Shown piece by piece: positions 25,996 through 33,275 of a stretch of 56,262 nt of DNA (positions within the stretch are counted from its first letter, which is position 1; each line of letters begins with the position of its first letter). A model generated the notes under the pieces. The model saw only the letters and a program-made list of their open reading frames with translations, was not told where the DNA came from and did no database searches. Source of the stretch: Psychrobacillus sp040274765 (GTDB taxonomy: Bacteria; Bacillota; Bacilli; Bacillales_A; Planococcaceae). A program made the position numbers and the translations under genes. The stretch is from NCBI GenBank assembly GCA_040274765.1, contig JBEMAY010000018.1, forward strand, positions 1-56,262. Reading direction: 5' to 3'.

Positions 25996-26487
25996 TTATA
26001 AATCTGAACGTTTAGCTGGCCATGAACCTTGTAGCTTACGAAGTTGTATAATTTGACCTGTGTGATAAGCATCGTGTAAAAGAATATTTAGATATTGTTG
26101 CCAAACCGGCAGTGAAGGAGAAGCTTGATCCAATTCTACCTCTTGCAGAGATGCTAATGAAGATTGTAAGGCATCATGTACTTGAAGTGTTCGCTTCACT
26201 GTTTCTTGCCAAGCACCCTCATCGTCAGCTCCACCTTGGGCGAATGTTTCATCATTATTTTGTGGAACAACAAAGGTGTCATCATGATGTAAGCGAGAAA
26301 TCAATCGCTCTTTAAAGGTTAGTAAATGGCTTACATTTTCCCAAATCGTATTAGCTGCTTTTCCCTCTGGTCGCCAACAAGCTTGTGCAGCGTTAAGATT
26401 CTTTAACGCCTCTGATAACGGTGGGTACCATTCTTCTTCGTAAAAAACCTGATTGATCCCATTTTGCAGAATTTCTTTTTTACTCAC
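25996..26487 (-). CDS. DinB family protein
   Basis: A 163-residue four-helix protein of the DinB/YfiT fold. The three-His metal site is visible as VSHLL (about residue 53) and the C-terminal HDAYHTGQI pair. DinB proteins act in thiol transfer or unknown stress roles; this one cannot be narrowed. No signal peptide. AGGAGGTATCC precedes ATG. Single gene with its own terminator. It lies next to the arsenic region but is not obviously part of it. Confidence 0.85.
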   Translation of the reverse strand: MSKKEILQNGINQVFYEEEWYPPLSEALKNLNAAQACWRPEGKAANTIWENVSHLLTFKERLISRLHHDDTFVVPQNNDETFAQGGADDEGAWQETVKRTLQVHDALQSSLASLQEVELDQASPSLPVWQQYLNILLHDAYHTGQIIQLRKLQGSWPAKRSDL

Positions 26488-26660
26488 TAGGATACCTCCT
26501 TGTTTGTACTATTAAAAAGTTGATAGCTAATATTAGTATCTTGTAATTTTACTCAATTGGATTAGAAGAAAGACCTCTCCCTATAAAATTTGCAGAGACA
26601 GGCTTTTTTCCAATTTCTCGAGCCCGAATGGATAATTGTCCAGAGACAATATCAAAAGGC

Positions 26661-27995
26661 TTAACAGCAACTGGAATTAGGATTCTGTATATTGACGCTA
26701 CAAACTCCCGTTTCAGGTAAATCTAACTCAACTTTTTTGGCCGCGGCCAAATCGCCAGTTAAATATGCAACGATAGAACGCACTTGCTCGTATCCAGTTG
26801 CCATTAGAAATGTAGGAGCACGGCCATAACTTTTCATCCCAACAATATAATAATTCTTTTCAGGCTGTCTTAATTCCTCTTCTCCATGGGGGCGAACAGT
26901 TCCGCAGCTATGAATATTCGGATCAATTAATGGAGCAAGTGCCATTACGCTTTCAGTAGCTGAATCGATATTCAATCGAATCTCACTCGTCATAGAAAAG
27001 TCAGGGCGACTACCTGTGTTTGCAATAATTTCATCGACAGGAGGAAGGGTGATAACCTGACCCTTTGATTCACCTACTATACTAATTCCTCCTTCCATTT
27101 TTTCTGAATAATGGATGGAAAATGGGGTAATCACCTGTACTTTTCCTGCATCTACGAGACGATGTACTTTACTACCTAACTCACCTCTAGCTGCGAGGGC
27201 ATCTTTGTCTTCTCCTCCGAATGCTTCTTCTACATTTCTCTTTCTCATAATCCACATGATTTTTACTTCGTCATCTAATTGAGATAGCTCTAAAATCGAA
27301 TTGATAGCTGAATGGCCACCACCAACCACTGCTACTCGTTGTCCTTTATATTTGTCTAGAGCAGAACCACGTACATTAGGAATTCCGTAATAAATATGGT
27401 CTTTTAAATCTTTTTCAACGTTTGTCCATATGTTGTCGGCATTAATTGGATTGGGGGAGGACCACGTTCCAGTTGCGTCAATAACTGCTCGAGTCTCTAG
27501 TCTCTTTAATTGTCCTGCTTGCTCCACGTACAAAATAAAGGGTACATCTGATCGATTGGCAGTTTTCATCTTGTCTAATCCTTTTTTGCTAATGGATACT
27601 ACTTTCGTGTTAAGCGAAAGTGAAGACTTTATTTCGGGTATTTTTGCTAAAGGCTCTAAATAGCTGCTAATTAGTTCCTTACCTAAAGGGAGATGCTCAG
27701 GATTTGGTGCAATCCAGCCCCTTTTTTTCAATAATTTCTCCGCAATTTTATCTACATTATATTGCCATGGAGAAAACAAACGTACATGTTCCCAAGAAGA
27801 AATATGGTGTCCAACAGTACTTCCAGCTTCAAGAATGATAAAGTGTTCTCCTGCATTTACTAAGTGAGCAGCTGCTGCCAAGCCAATGGGGCCAGCACCG
27901 ATAATGGCTATAGGTAGATCTTTGTTTGGTTCAATCTTTTCAGGAGTGGAAGAACAGCATCCTGGGTTAATCGGCGTTAATTTAATTTGATTCAT
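26661..27995 (-). CDS. FAD/NAD(P)-binding flavoprotein, ArsO-like
   Basis: A 444-residue flavoprotein with an FAD fingerprint IAIIGAGPIGLAAAAHLVNAG (about residues 27-47) and a second dinucleotide site VAVVGGGHSAINSILEL. This matches the NAD(P)-binding, flavin monooxygenase-like proteins found in arsenic gene clusters (ArsO group). Cysteine pairs sit at both ends: C13-C14 (NPGCCSS) and the last two residues (SSCC). They could bind As(III) or another soft metal; that is inference. I choose MNQIKL as start because TGGAGG lies 9 bases upstream. It follows a MarR gene and has a palindromic TTGCAATTTGCAA site just upstream. The reaction is unknown. Confidence 0.78.
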   Translation of the reverse strand: MNQIKLTPINPGCCSSTPEKIEPNKDLPIAIIGAGPIGLAAAAHLVNAGEHFIILEAGSTVGHHISSWEHVRLFSPWQYNVDKIAEKLLKKRGWIAPNPEHLPLGKELISSYLEPLAKIPEIKSSLSLNTKVVSISKKGLDKMKTANRSDVPFILYVEQAGQLKRLETRAVIDATGTWSSPNPINADNIWTNVEKDLKDHIYYGIPNVRGSALDKYKGQRVAVVGGGHSAINSILELSQLDDEVKIMWIMRKRNVEEAFGGEDKDALAARGELGSKVHRLVDAGKVQVITPFSIHYSEKMEGGISIVGESKGQVITLPPVDEIIANTGSRPDFSMTSEIRLNIDSATESVMALAPLIDPNIHSCGTVRPHGEEELRQPEKNYYIVGMKSYGRAPTFLMATGYEQVRSIVAYLTGDLAAAKKVELDLPETGVCSVNIQNPNSSCC

Positions 27996-28018
27996 TATAG
28001 TAACCTCCAGTATTTTAT

Positions 28019-28033
28019 TTGCAATTTGCAACT
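28019..28033. promoter_or_regulatory. MarR-type operator before the flavoprotein gene
   Basis: TTGCAATTTGCAACT contains the palindrome TTGCAA-T-TTGCAA read on either strand. It lies 24 bp upstream of the flavoprotein start and downstream of a TATAAT on the minus strand. A site 12 of 15 identical lies before the MarR gene. Confidence 0.55.
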
Positions 28034-28049
28034 ATATTATATTTTATTA

Positions 28050-28067
28050 AGCAAGCTTTCGCTTGCT
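28050..28067 (-). terminator. Short hairpin after the MarR gene
   Basis: AGCAAGC and GCTTGCT form a 7-bp stem with a GAAA tetraloop on the minus strand, right at the MarR stop. The following sequence TTAATAAA is a weak T-run, so read-through into the flavoprotein gene is possible. Confidence 0.5.
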
Positions 28068-28513
28068 CAAATTAACGGAGTACAGCATACAGTCGATTTG
28101 GCCATTGCCCGATTCAATAATTGAATGGAGCGTATGACAGTTTCTTTTTCAAACTCATTCATATGAGAAAATACTTCCTCTAAATAATCATTCATCGACT
28201 GATCGATTGTTGTAGCGACAAACTTTCCTTGATTGGTTAAAGAAAGCAGGTACACTCTTTTGTCTTTAGGTGATGGACATTTCTTTACTAATTCCATTTT
28301 AATTAATGTTTGAATCTGTCGACTAAAGGTAGTGATATCCACTGCAAGAATATCTGCAATTTGTTGCATAGAACGATTGGGGTGTTTATCAATTTCGTAT
28401 AGAATGTGGCTTTGAATAGTTGAAATATCAACAGAACCTACTGAACAACAATTTTTGTTTAATAGTCCAAAGCGACGCGTCAGTATTTGAAATAGCTCCC
28501 GTTTGTTATCCAT
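28067..28513 (-). CDS. MarR family regulator with two vicinal cysteine pairs
   Basis: A 148-residue winged-helix regulator. The HTH is NRSMQQIADILAVDITTFSRQIQTLIKMELVKKCPSPKDKRVYLLSLTNQG, with the DKR wing typical of MarR. Cysteine pairs occur at C22-C23 (NKNCCSVG) and C143-C144 (STVCCTPLI), close to the dimer-forming ends, plus one Cys in KKCPSP. This suggests thiol- or As(III)-based sensing. I set the start at MDNKREL since GAGGTGAAC precedes it. It lies between arsC and the flavoprotein on the same strand. Operator-like TTGYAAWWTGCAACT sites in front of both genes suggest autoregulation. Confidence 0.82.
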   Translation of the reverse strand: MDNKRELFQILTRRFGLLNKNCCSVGSVDISTIQSHILYEIDKHPNRSMQQIADILAVDITTFSRQIQTLIKMELVKKCPSPKDKRVYLLSLTNQGKFVATTIDQSMNDYLEEVFSHMNEFEKETVIRSIQLLNRAMAKSTVCCTPLI

Positions 28514-28547
28514 GTAGTTCACCTCTATTAAAGTATATGGTCGTTAC

Positions 28548-28562
28548 TTGTAAAATGCAACT
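28548..28562. promoter_or_regulatory. MarR-type operator before the MarR gene
   Basis: TTGTAAAATGCAACT is an imperfect inverted repeat, 35 bp upstream of the MarR start. It matches the site at 28019-28033 at 12 of 15 bases in the same orientation. Confidence 0.5.
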
Positions 28563-28574
28563 AATTAATGAAAA

Positions 28575-28596
28575 TTTCGAGCGTAAGTGCTCGAAA
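28575..28596 (-). terminator. Terminator after arsC
   Basis: TTTCGAGC and GCTCGAAA form an 8-bp stem with a 6-base loop, 7 bp after the arsC stop. On the minus strand it is followed by TTTTCATT. Confidence 0.7.
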
Positions 28597-28602
28597 TCAT
28601 AC

Positions 28603-29022
28603 TTATTCACCCGTTTTCGCGAAGTGCCTAATTCTTTCTCCAATCTCATCGCGAACTCGTTGGAAGACGCTCCATTTTTCTTCTTCAGATCCTTTTACTT
28701 TAGCAGGGTCATCAAATCCCCAATGTACTCTTTTCACATGGGGTGGTGTTACTGGACATTTGTCGGCAGCATCGCCACATAGAGTAACGACTAATTCGGC
28801 GTGATGGAGTGTGTCCATGTCAATAAGATCTGAGGTTTGATTGGAAATATTGATATCTACCTCATTCATGGCCTTTATAGCATTAGGATTAAGTCCATGT
28901 GCTTCAATTCCAGCACTTTTTACAATCCATTCGTCACTTAAATATTGTTTTGCCCAACCCTCAGCCATTTGACTTCTGCAAGAATTGCCGGTGCATAAAA
29001 AATAAATTATTTTACTGGTCAT
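28603..29022 (-). CDS. arsC: Arsenate reductase, thioredoxin-coupled
   Basis: A 139-residue enzyme that reduces arsenate to arsenite. It has the low-molecular-weight phosphatase fold with the CX5R loop C-T-G-N-S-C-R at residues 10-16. The redox triad is complete: Cys10, Cys82 and Cys89 (TLCGDAADKCP), as in the thioredoxin-dependent S. aureus pI258/B. subtilis class. It makes arsenite for the ArsB pump encoded 23 bp upstream. A GAGGAGC ribosome binding site precedes ATG. Third gene of the arsR-arsB-arsC operon. Confidence 0.95.
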   Translation of the reverse strand: MTSKIIYFLCTGNSCRSQMAEGWAKQYLSDEWIVKSAGIEAHGLNPNAIKAMNEVDINISNQTSDLIDMDTLHHAELVVTLCGDAADKCPVTPPHVKRVHWGFDDPAKVKGSEEEKWSVFQRVRDEIGERIRHFAKTGE

Positions 29023-29045
29023 TATAGTTTGCTCCTCTAGGTTTA

Positions 29046-30356
29046 TTAATAGGCTAATAAAGAAAAATATAGGCCTAATAGTGTGATGAATAGAATAGGG
29101 ATTGTTAACATGAGACCTGTTTTAAAATAGATTCCCCAAGATATTTTAACGCCTTTTTGAGAAAGGACATGCAGCCATACAAGTGTTGCAAGAGACCCGA
29201 TAGGTGTAATTTTTGGTCCCAAATCAGAGCCAATAATATTGGCATAAATAAGTGCCTCTCGGATTGTACCAGTAGTATTGGTCTCAGCGATTGCAAGTGC
29301 ATCAATCATTACCGTTGGCATATTGTTCATAATGGATGATAGAAACGCAGCGATGAAACCCATAGACATGGTTGCAGTAAATAAGCCATATCCTGCAGCA
29401 GTCTCAATAACCCCCGCCAAGGCATGAGTCAATCCTGCATTTCCTAGCCCGTAAACAACTACATACATACCAATAGAAAAGAAGACAATATTCCATGGTG
29501 CACCTTTAATTACCGTGCGAGTATCGACAACTGAACTCTTTCTTGCCATAACGATAAAAAATATGGCAACCACGCCAGCTACAAATGAAACAGGTAACCC
29601 TATAAACTCACTTGTGAAATAGCCGACTAATAGAATAGCAAGCACATACCAGGACAAGCGGAACATAGACGTATCTTTTATAGCCTCCTTAGGCTGTTTA
29701 AGCATAGTTAAATCGTACGTTCTCGAAATACTTTTTCTAAAGTAAAACAGTAAAACTGTAATAGTGGCAATTAAAGAAAATATATTTGGCAAAATCATTC
29801 GAGACGCATATTCTATAAATCCAATGCCAAAGAAATCAGCAGAAACGATATTTACTAAATTACTGACGACAAAGGGTAAAGAAGTAGTATCGGCTATAAA
29901 ACCACTAGCCATAATAAAAGGAAAAATCATTTTCTCTGTAAAATTTAAGTTGCGAACCATTGCCAATACGATAGGGGTAAGGATCAAAGCAGCTCCATCA
30001 TTAGCAAAGAACGCCGCAACTACCGCCCCTAGTAGACTGACATAGACAAACATTTTAATACCATTGCTTTTTGCTACTCTAGCCATATGAAGGGCAGCCC
30101 ATTCAAATAGACCAATTTCATCTAAAATCAATGAAATTAGAATAATTGCTATAAAAGATAGGGTAGCATTCCAGGTGATGTCTATTACTGTTAGGACATC
30201 ATTAAATCCGACCACGCCAACTAACAACGCGACAACCGCTCCTGCGCAGGCAGACCAGCCGATATTCAAGCCTCTAGGCTGCCAAATGACAAAAATCAAA
30301 GTAACGATAAAAATAGTTGCTGCTAAAATAAGTGGTGACAATATAGAAACCTCCAA
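29046..30356 (-). CDS. arsB: Arsenite efflux pump ArsB
   Basis: A 436-residue membrane protein with about 12 helices of the ArsB/NhaD-like transporter family, not the ACR3 type. Typical segments are WNATLSFIAIILISLILDEIGLFEWAALHMA, FFANDGAALILTPIVLAMVRNL and SIMNNMPTVMIDALAI. It exports arsenite and antimonite using the proton gradient. The start has GGAGGTT upstream and lies 3 bp after the arsR stop, so translation is probably coupled. Confidence 0.95.
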   Translation of the reverse strand: MEVSILSPLILAATIFIVTLIFVIWQPRGLNIGWSACAGAVVALLVGVVGFNDVLTVIDITWNATLSFIAIILISLILDEIGLFEWAALHMARVAKSNGIKMFVYVSLLGAVVAAFFANDGAALILTPIVLAMVRNLNFTEKMIFPFIMASGFIADTTSLPFVVSNLVNIVSADFFGIGFIEYASRMILPNIFSLIATITVLLFYFRKSISRTYDLTMLKQPKEAIKDTSMFRLSWYVLAILLVGYFTSEFIGLPVSFVAGVVAIFFIVMARKSSVVDTRTVIKGAPWNIVFFSIGMYVVVYGLGNAGLTHALAGVIETAAGYGLFTATMSMGFIAAFLSSIMNNMPTVMIDALAIAETNTTGTIREALIYANIIGSDLGPKITPIGSLATLVWLHVLSQKGVKISWGIYFKTGLMLTIPILFITLLGLYFSLLAY

Positions 30357-30359
30357 TAA

Positions 30360-30695
30360 TTACTTACATGAAATACGTCTTCCTTGTTCCTCTAGCTGTT
30401 CCAGGTAAAAGTCTTGATTTGGCAAATGTTCGAGCAAGCCTTGTACGAGTGAAAAGAGCTCCTGATTTCTATTTAGCGAATAAATAATCCATTGGCCTCT
30501 TCTAGACTCTTTAACTAAGCCTGCATCCTTTAACTTTTTTAAATGCTGACTAATTGCAGGCTGACTCGTCTTGAAAATCTCCACAAATTCACAAACACAA
30601 TAATCATGCGATTCCAGCATCTTAAGCATAGTAAGTCTGGTTTTATCACCGAGTAGCTTGAAAATATTCGCAGCACGTTCGATTTCTTGTTCCAA
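30360..30695 (-). CDS. arsR: ArsR family arsenic-responsive repressor
   Basis: A 111-residue winged-helix repressor. The metal site DYCVCEFVEIF (Cys33, Cys35) in the DNA-reading helix matches the ELCVCDL box of ArsR, where As(III) or Sb(III) binding releases DNA. The HTH is TSQPAISQHLKKLKDAGLV. It is the first gene of the operon, and a nearly perfect inverted repeat upstream (30712-30731) is its likely operator. Confidence 0.93.
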   Translation of the reverse strand: MEQEIERAANIFKLLGDKTRLTMLKMLESHDYCVCEFVEIFKTSQPAISQHLKKLKDAGLVKESRRGQWIIYSLNRNQELFSLVQGLLEHLPNQDFYLEQLEEQGRRISCK

Positions 30696-30711
30696 GAGTA
30701 ATCCATCCTTT

Positions 30712-30747
30712 ATATAAGCGTTTGCTTATATAATACTTTGCTTATAT
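30712..30747. promoter_or_regulatory. ArsR operator
   Basis: ATATAAGC-GTTT-GCTTATAT (30712-30731) is a perfect 8-bp inverted repeat. It is followed by another half-site, TTTGCTTATATG (30736-30747). It lies 17 bp upstream of the arsR start and resembles the ATA-N-AAGCAAA elements of ArsR/SmtB operators. Confidence 0.75.
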
Positions 30748-30832
30748 GCTCGGTGCAACTAAATTTTACAGTAGGAGAAGAGGTGGACTATAATAAAATA
30801 TATGGAACGTAAAGTAGAAGGGAAGTATTTAA

Positions 30833-31258
30833 ATGTTAAAAACAGCAGTATTTGAACAATTGAAGCAAGCGATGCGTGATAAAGATGTGTTATCAAAAGG
30901 TGTATTGACTCTTTTAAAAGCAGCTTTAGATAAAGCTGAAAAAGAAAAAGGTGCTACTCTAACGCAAGAAGAGGAAGTAGCAGTGGTAAATCGTGAAGTA
31001 AAACAAACGAACCAAGCATTAGATGGAGCCAAAGATGCGGGGCGTGAGGATTTGATTGAGAAAGAGGAAGCGAAGCTAGAATTATTAAAGAGCTTCTTAC
31101 CTAAACAATTAAGTGAAGAAGAAATTGCTACAGCTCTTACAGAAGCGGGAGTTACTAAGGGAATGAACATGGGGGACGCAATGAAAATTGCTAAACCTTT
31201 ACTTTCAGGAAAAGCAGATGGAGCAACAATGTCTAAAGTAGTGAAAAGCTTAATCTAA
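30833..31258 (+). CDS. yqeY: YqeY family protein (GatB/YqeY domain)
   Basis: A 141-residue protein with the GatB/YqeY helical domain related to the tail of the amidotransferase GatB. Marks are LKQAMRDKDVLSKGVLTLLKAALDKAEKEKG, AVVNREVKQTNQALDGA, EAKLELLKSFLPKQLSEEEI and a C-terminal GADGATMSKVVKSLI. Its role in the cell is unclear; binding to tRNA or the ribosome is suspected from the domain. GAAGGGAAG lies upstream. Usually it follows rpsU; here it stands alone between the ars operon (divergent) and a repeat array. Confidence 0.93.
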   Translation: MLKTAVFEQLKQAMRDKDVLSKGVLTLLKAALDKAEKEKGATLTQEEEVAVVNREVKQTNQALDGAKDAGREDLIEKEEAKLELLKSFLPKQLSEEEIATALTEAGVTKGMNMGDAMKIAKPLLSGKADGATMSKVVKSLI

Positions 31259-31262
31259 ACAG

Positions 31263-31299
31263 AAGGAGGGTCATGACTTGTTGAGTCATGCCCCTCCTC
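31263..31299 (+). terminator. Hairpin after yqeY
   Basis: AAGGAGGG-TCATGAC pairs with GTCATG-CCCCTCCT around TTGTTGA, with one bulge. No clear T-run follows, but the position just after the yqeY stop fits a terminator. Confidence 0.6.
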
Positions 31300-31319
31300 T
31301 ATATATTAAATCGATTAAA

Positions 31320-31580
31320 CATTACAGAAACGGAAGAGAACCTTGCAGAGATTGACTAAAACCTTGCGGAAACGCGCGAGAACCTTGCACAGACGGACCA
31401 GAACCTTGCGGAAACCAGTAAACCTTGCACAGACATACTAAAACCTTGCGGAAACGCGCGAGAACCTTGCACAAATCAGCTTAAACCTTGCAGAGATGGC
31501 AGAGAACCTTGCGGAAACCGGCGCACAAATTGACTGAAACCTTGCGGAGACCATCAAGAACCTTGCAGTAACCGAAAACC
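31320..31580. repeat. 21-bp phased repeat array (CCTTGC core)
   Basis: The hexamer CCTTGC starts at 31341, 31362, 31383, 31404, 31423, 31444, 31465, 31486, 31507, 31540 and 31561. Spacings are 21, 21, 21, 19, 21, 21, 21, 21, 33 and 21 bp; a degenerate copy begins at 31320. Units mostly read CCTTGC-GGAAAC or CCTTGC-ASARAY, then about six variable bases, then RAA. The 33-bp gap contains a copy that has lost CCTT. The array fills the space between two convergent gene ends. Stop codons and the 19-bp unit argue against coding. Function unknown. Confidence 0.85.
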
Positions 31581-31634
31581 AGCCTTTCACTTAAACCATT
31601 TACTTATCGAGTCTAAGTAGCGCCTCCGCTTTTC

Positions 31635-32828
31635 TTATTTTGCCCGTATGAAAAGTACCTTTAGATAGTTACCTTCTTTGAAAAGGGGAGAGGTCCGGAA
31701 ATCACTTGGTAATGAGAACTCATCTTCAATGACATACTTTCGATTGCTTTCGTTAAATGCCTTTTCCACAAAGGTTTTAAATTTCTTCATACCAAAGGTT
31801 GCATTGTTTGTCGAAGCAACAATTACACCATTTTTTTCTGTAATGGCAATGGCATCCACCAATAATTTTGTATAATCCTTAGCTGAACTGAACGTATACT
31901 TCTTCGAGCGTGCAAAGCTAGGAGGATCTAAAATAACCATGTCAAAGGATAGTGCCTTGCGTTTTGCGTACTTGAAATAATCGAAGACATCCATGACGAT
32001 AATATCCTGTTCTTCCACGTTAATCCCGTTTATTTCAAATTGCTCGGTCGTTTTACTTAAACTACGTTTTGCTAAATCGACACTTGTTGTCTTTTTTGCA
32101 CCGCCCGCTGCAGCAAATACAGAAAAAGCACCTGTATAGGAGAATGTATTAAGGACTGTTTTTCCTTTTGCATACTCATCGCGTATTTTTTTTCGAACAT
32201 CTCGCTGATCTAAGAAGACCCCAACCATCGCACCATCATTTAAGTAGATAGCAAAGTTTTCTCCATTTTCTTTCACTAGAAGAGGGAATTCTCCGCGTTC
32301 GCCTTTAACAAAGTCATCGTCCTCTAAATATTGACCCTTCGTATCAAAGCGCTTCTTCTCATAAATTCCTTTATAAGAAGGCACAGCAGATTCCAAAGCT
32401 TTTAAGATTTGCTCCTTAAATGCATAAATCCCTTCACTGTACCAGCTGAGTAGATAAAATTCATCAAAATAATCGATCGTCAAACCACCGATACCGTCTC
32501 CTTCTCCATTGAAAACGCGGAAGGCGGTTGTATTATCGCGTTCATAGTAATCCTTTCGATGGTTCAACGCAGCGCTGATTTTCTTTTGGAAGAAGCTAGT
32601 ATCAATTGTCTCTGCTTCATTTTTAGTAAGCAGCCAACCGATACCTTTATTCTGCTTCCCTACATAGCCTTTTCCTATAAATTTTCCACCAGGATTTCTA
32701 AGTTTCAAGATGGCCCCATCTACTAGCGAATCTGTCTCCTGAAAGCCATCTTTTAGCAAAATCGGAACTCCCTTTAGTAAATCTTGTGCTAGAGCGTCTT
32801 TTACTTTTATATCTATTTCTTTTTGCAT
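31635..32828 (-). CDS. Class I rRNA methyltransferase, RlmI type
   Basis: A 397-residue SAM-dependent methyltransferase of the RlmI/YccW group, which makes 5-methylcytosine in 23S rRNA. It has an N-terminal PUA-like part (LKDGFQETDSLVDGAILKLRNPGGKFIGKGYVG), a central EEHUD-like domain, then the Rossmann domain with LNTFSYTGAFSVFAAAGGAKKTTSVDLAKRSL and the catalytic/flipping motif LDPPSFARSKK. Start set at MQKEID because AAGGA lies 8 bases upstream. Exact rRNA site is by family only. Single gene. Confidence 0.85.
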   Translation of the reverse strand: MQKEIDIKVKDALAQDLLKGVPILLKDGFQETDSLVDGAILKLRNPGGKFIGKGYVGKQNKGIGWLLTKNEAETIDTSFFQKKISAALNHRKDYYERDNTTAFRVFNGEGDGIGGLTIDYFDEFYLLSWYSEGIYAFKEQILKALESAVPSYKGIYEKKRFDTKGQYLEDDDFVKGERGEFPLLVKENGENFAIYLNDGAMVGVFLDQRDVRKKIRDEYAKGKTVLNTFSYTGAFSVFAAAGGAKKTTSVDLAKRSLSKTTEQFEINGINVEEQDIIVMDVFDYFKYAKRKALSFDMVILDPPSFARSKKYTFSSAKDYTKLLVDAIAITEKNGVIVASTNNATFGMKKFKTFVEKAFNESNRKYVIEDEFSLPSDFRTSPLFKEGNYLKVLFIRAK

Positions 32829-32989
32829 ACCATTCATCCTTCTAGTTATGTTTTCTCTATTATCACACAAGAAGCTCTATTTAAAAAGGAATGGGACATA
32901 CGTATTAAGATGCAAGGGAGTAGTTTCTCCATCACATTATTCCTTTGAATTATGATATACTAATCTATATGTCGGAAAGGAAGTTCGCT

Positions 32990-33235
32990 TTGAAAAAATC
33001 AAAAGTTATCATACCAATCATGGTAATTGTGGTCGTGCTTGCATCCATTATTTTATCTAAAGATCAATATAATGAAGTGACTATTATAAATAAGACTCTT
33101 ATCGCACTTGGTGCAGCTATTGTATCCTCTTTCTTAGGTTATATCCTCTTAAAACCAGACATCGACAAAGTAGATCCAAAACCATCAGCTAATCATAATC
33201 ATACAGAGAATAAAAAGAAGGGAAGCGGAAAATAA
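32990..33235 (+). CDS. Small membrane protein
   Basis: An 81-residue protein with two hydrophobic segments (about residues 5-20 and 35-52) and a hydrophilic His/Asn/Lys-rich tail (PSANHNHTENKKKGSGK). I choose TTG at 32990 because AAAGGAAG lies 6 bases upstream. An in-frame ATG at 32945 sits ahead of a probable -10 element (TATACT at 32955) and is less likely. A hairpin overlapping the stop ends it before recQ. Function unknown. Confidence 0.6.
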   Translation: MKKSKVIIPIMVIVVVLASIILSKDQYNEVTIINKTLIALGAAIVSSFLGYILLKPDIDKVDPKPSANHNHTENKKKGSGK

Positions 33236-33250
33236 TCTGTTTCCCTTTTT
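33218..33250 (+). terminator. Terminator overlapping the small gene's 3' end
   Basis: AAGGGAA (33218-33224) pairs with TTCCCTT (33241-33247), followed by T residues. The stop codon is in the loop. Confidence 0.65.
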
Positions 33251-33275
33251 ACTTCACTAGATAGGAGCGACTAGC

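Noticed and set aside
31320..31580. CRISPR array
   Set aside because: Units of 21 bp with a 6-12 base core and degenerate remainder; no repeat of 24-40 bp with unique spacers and no cas genes.
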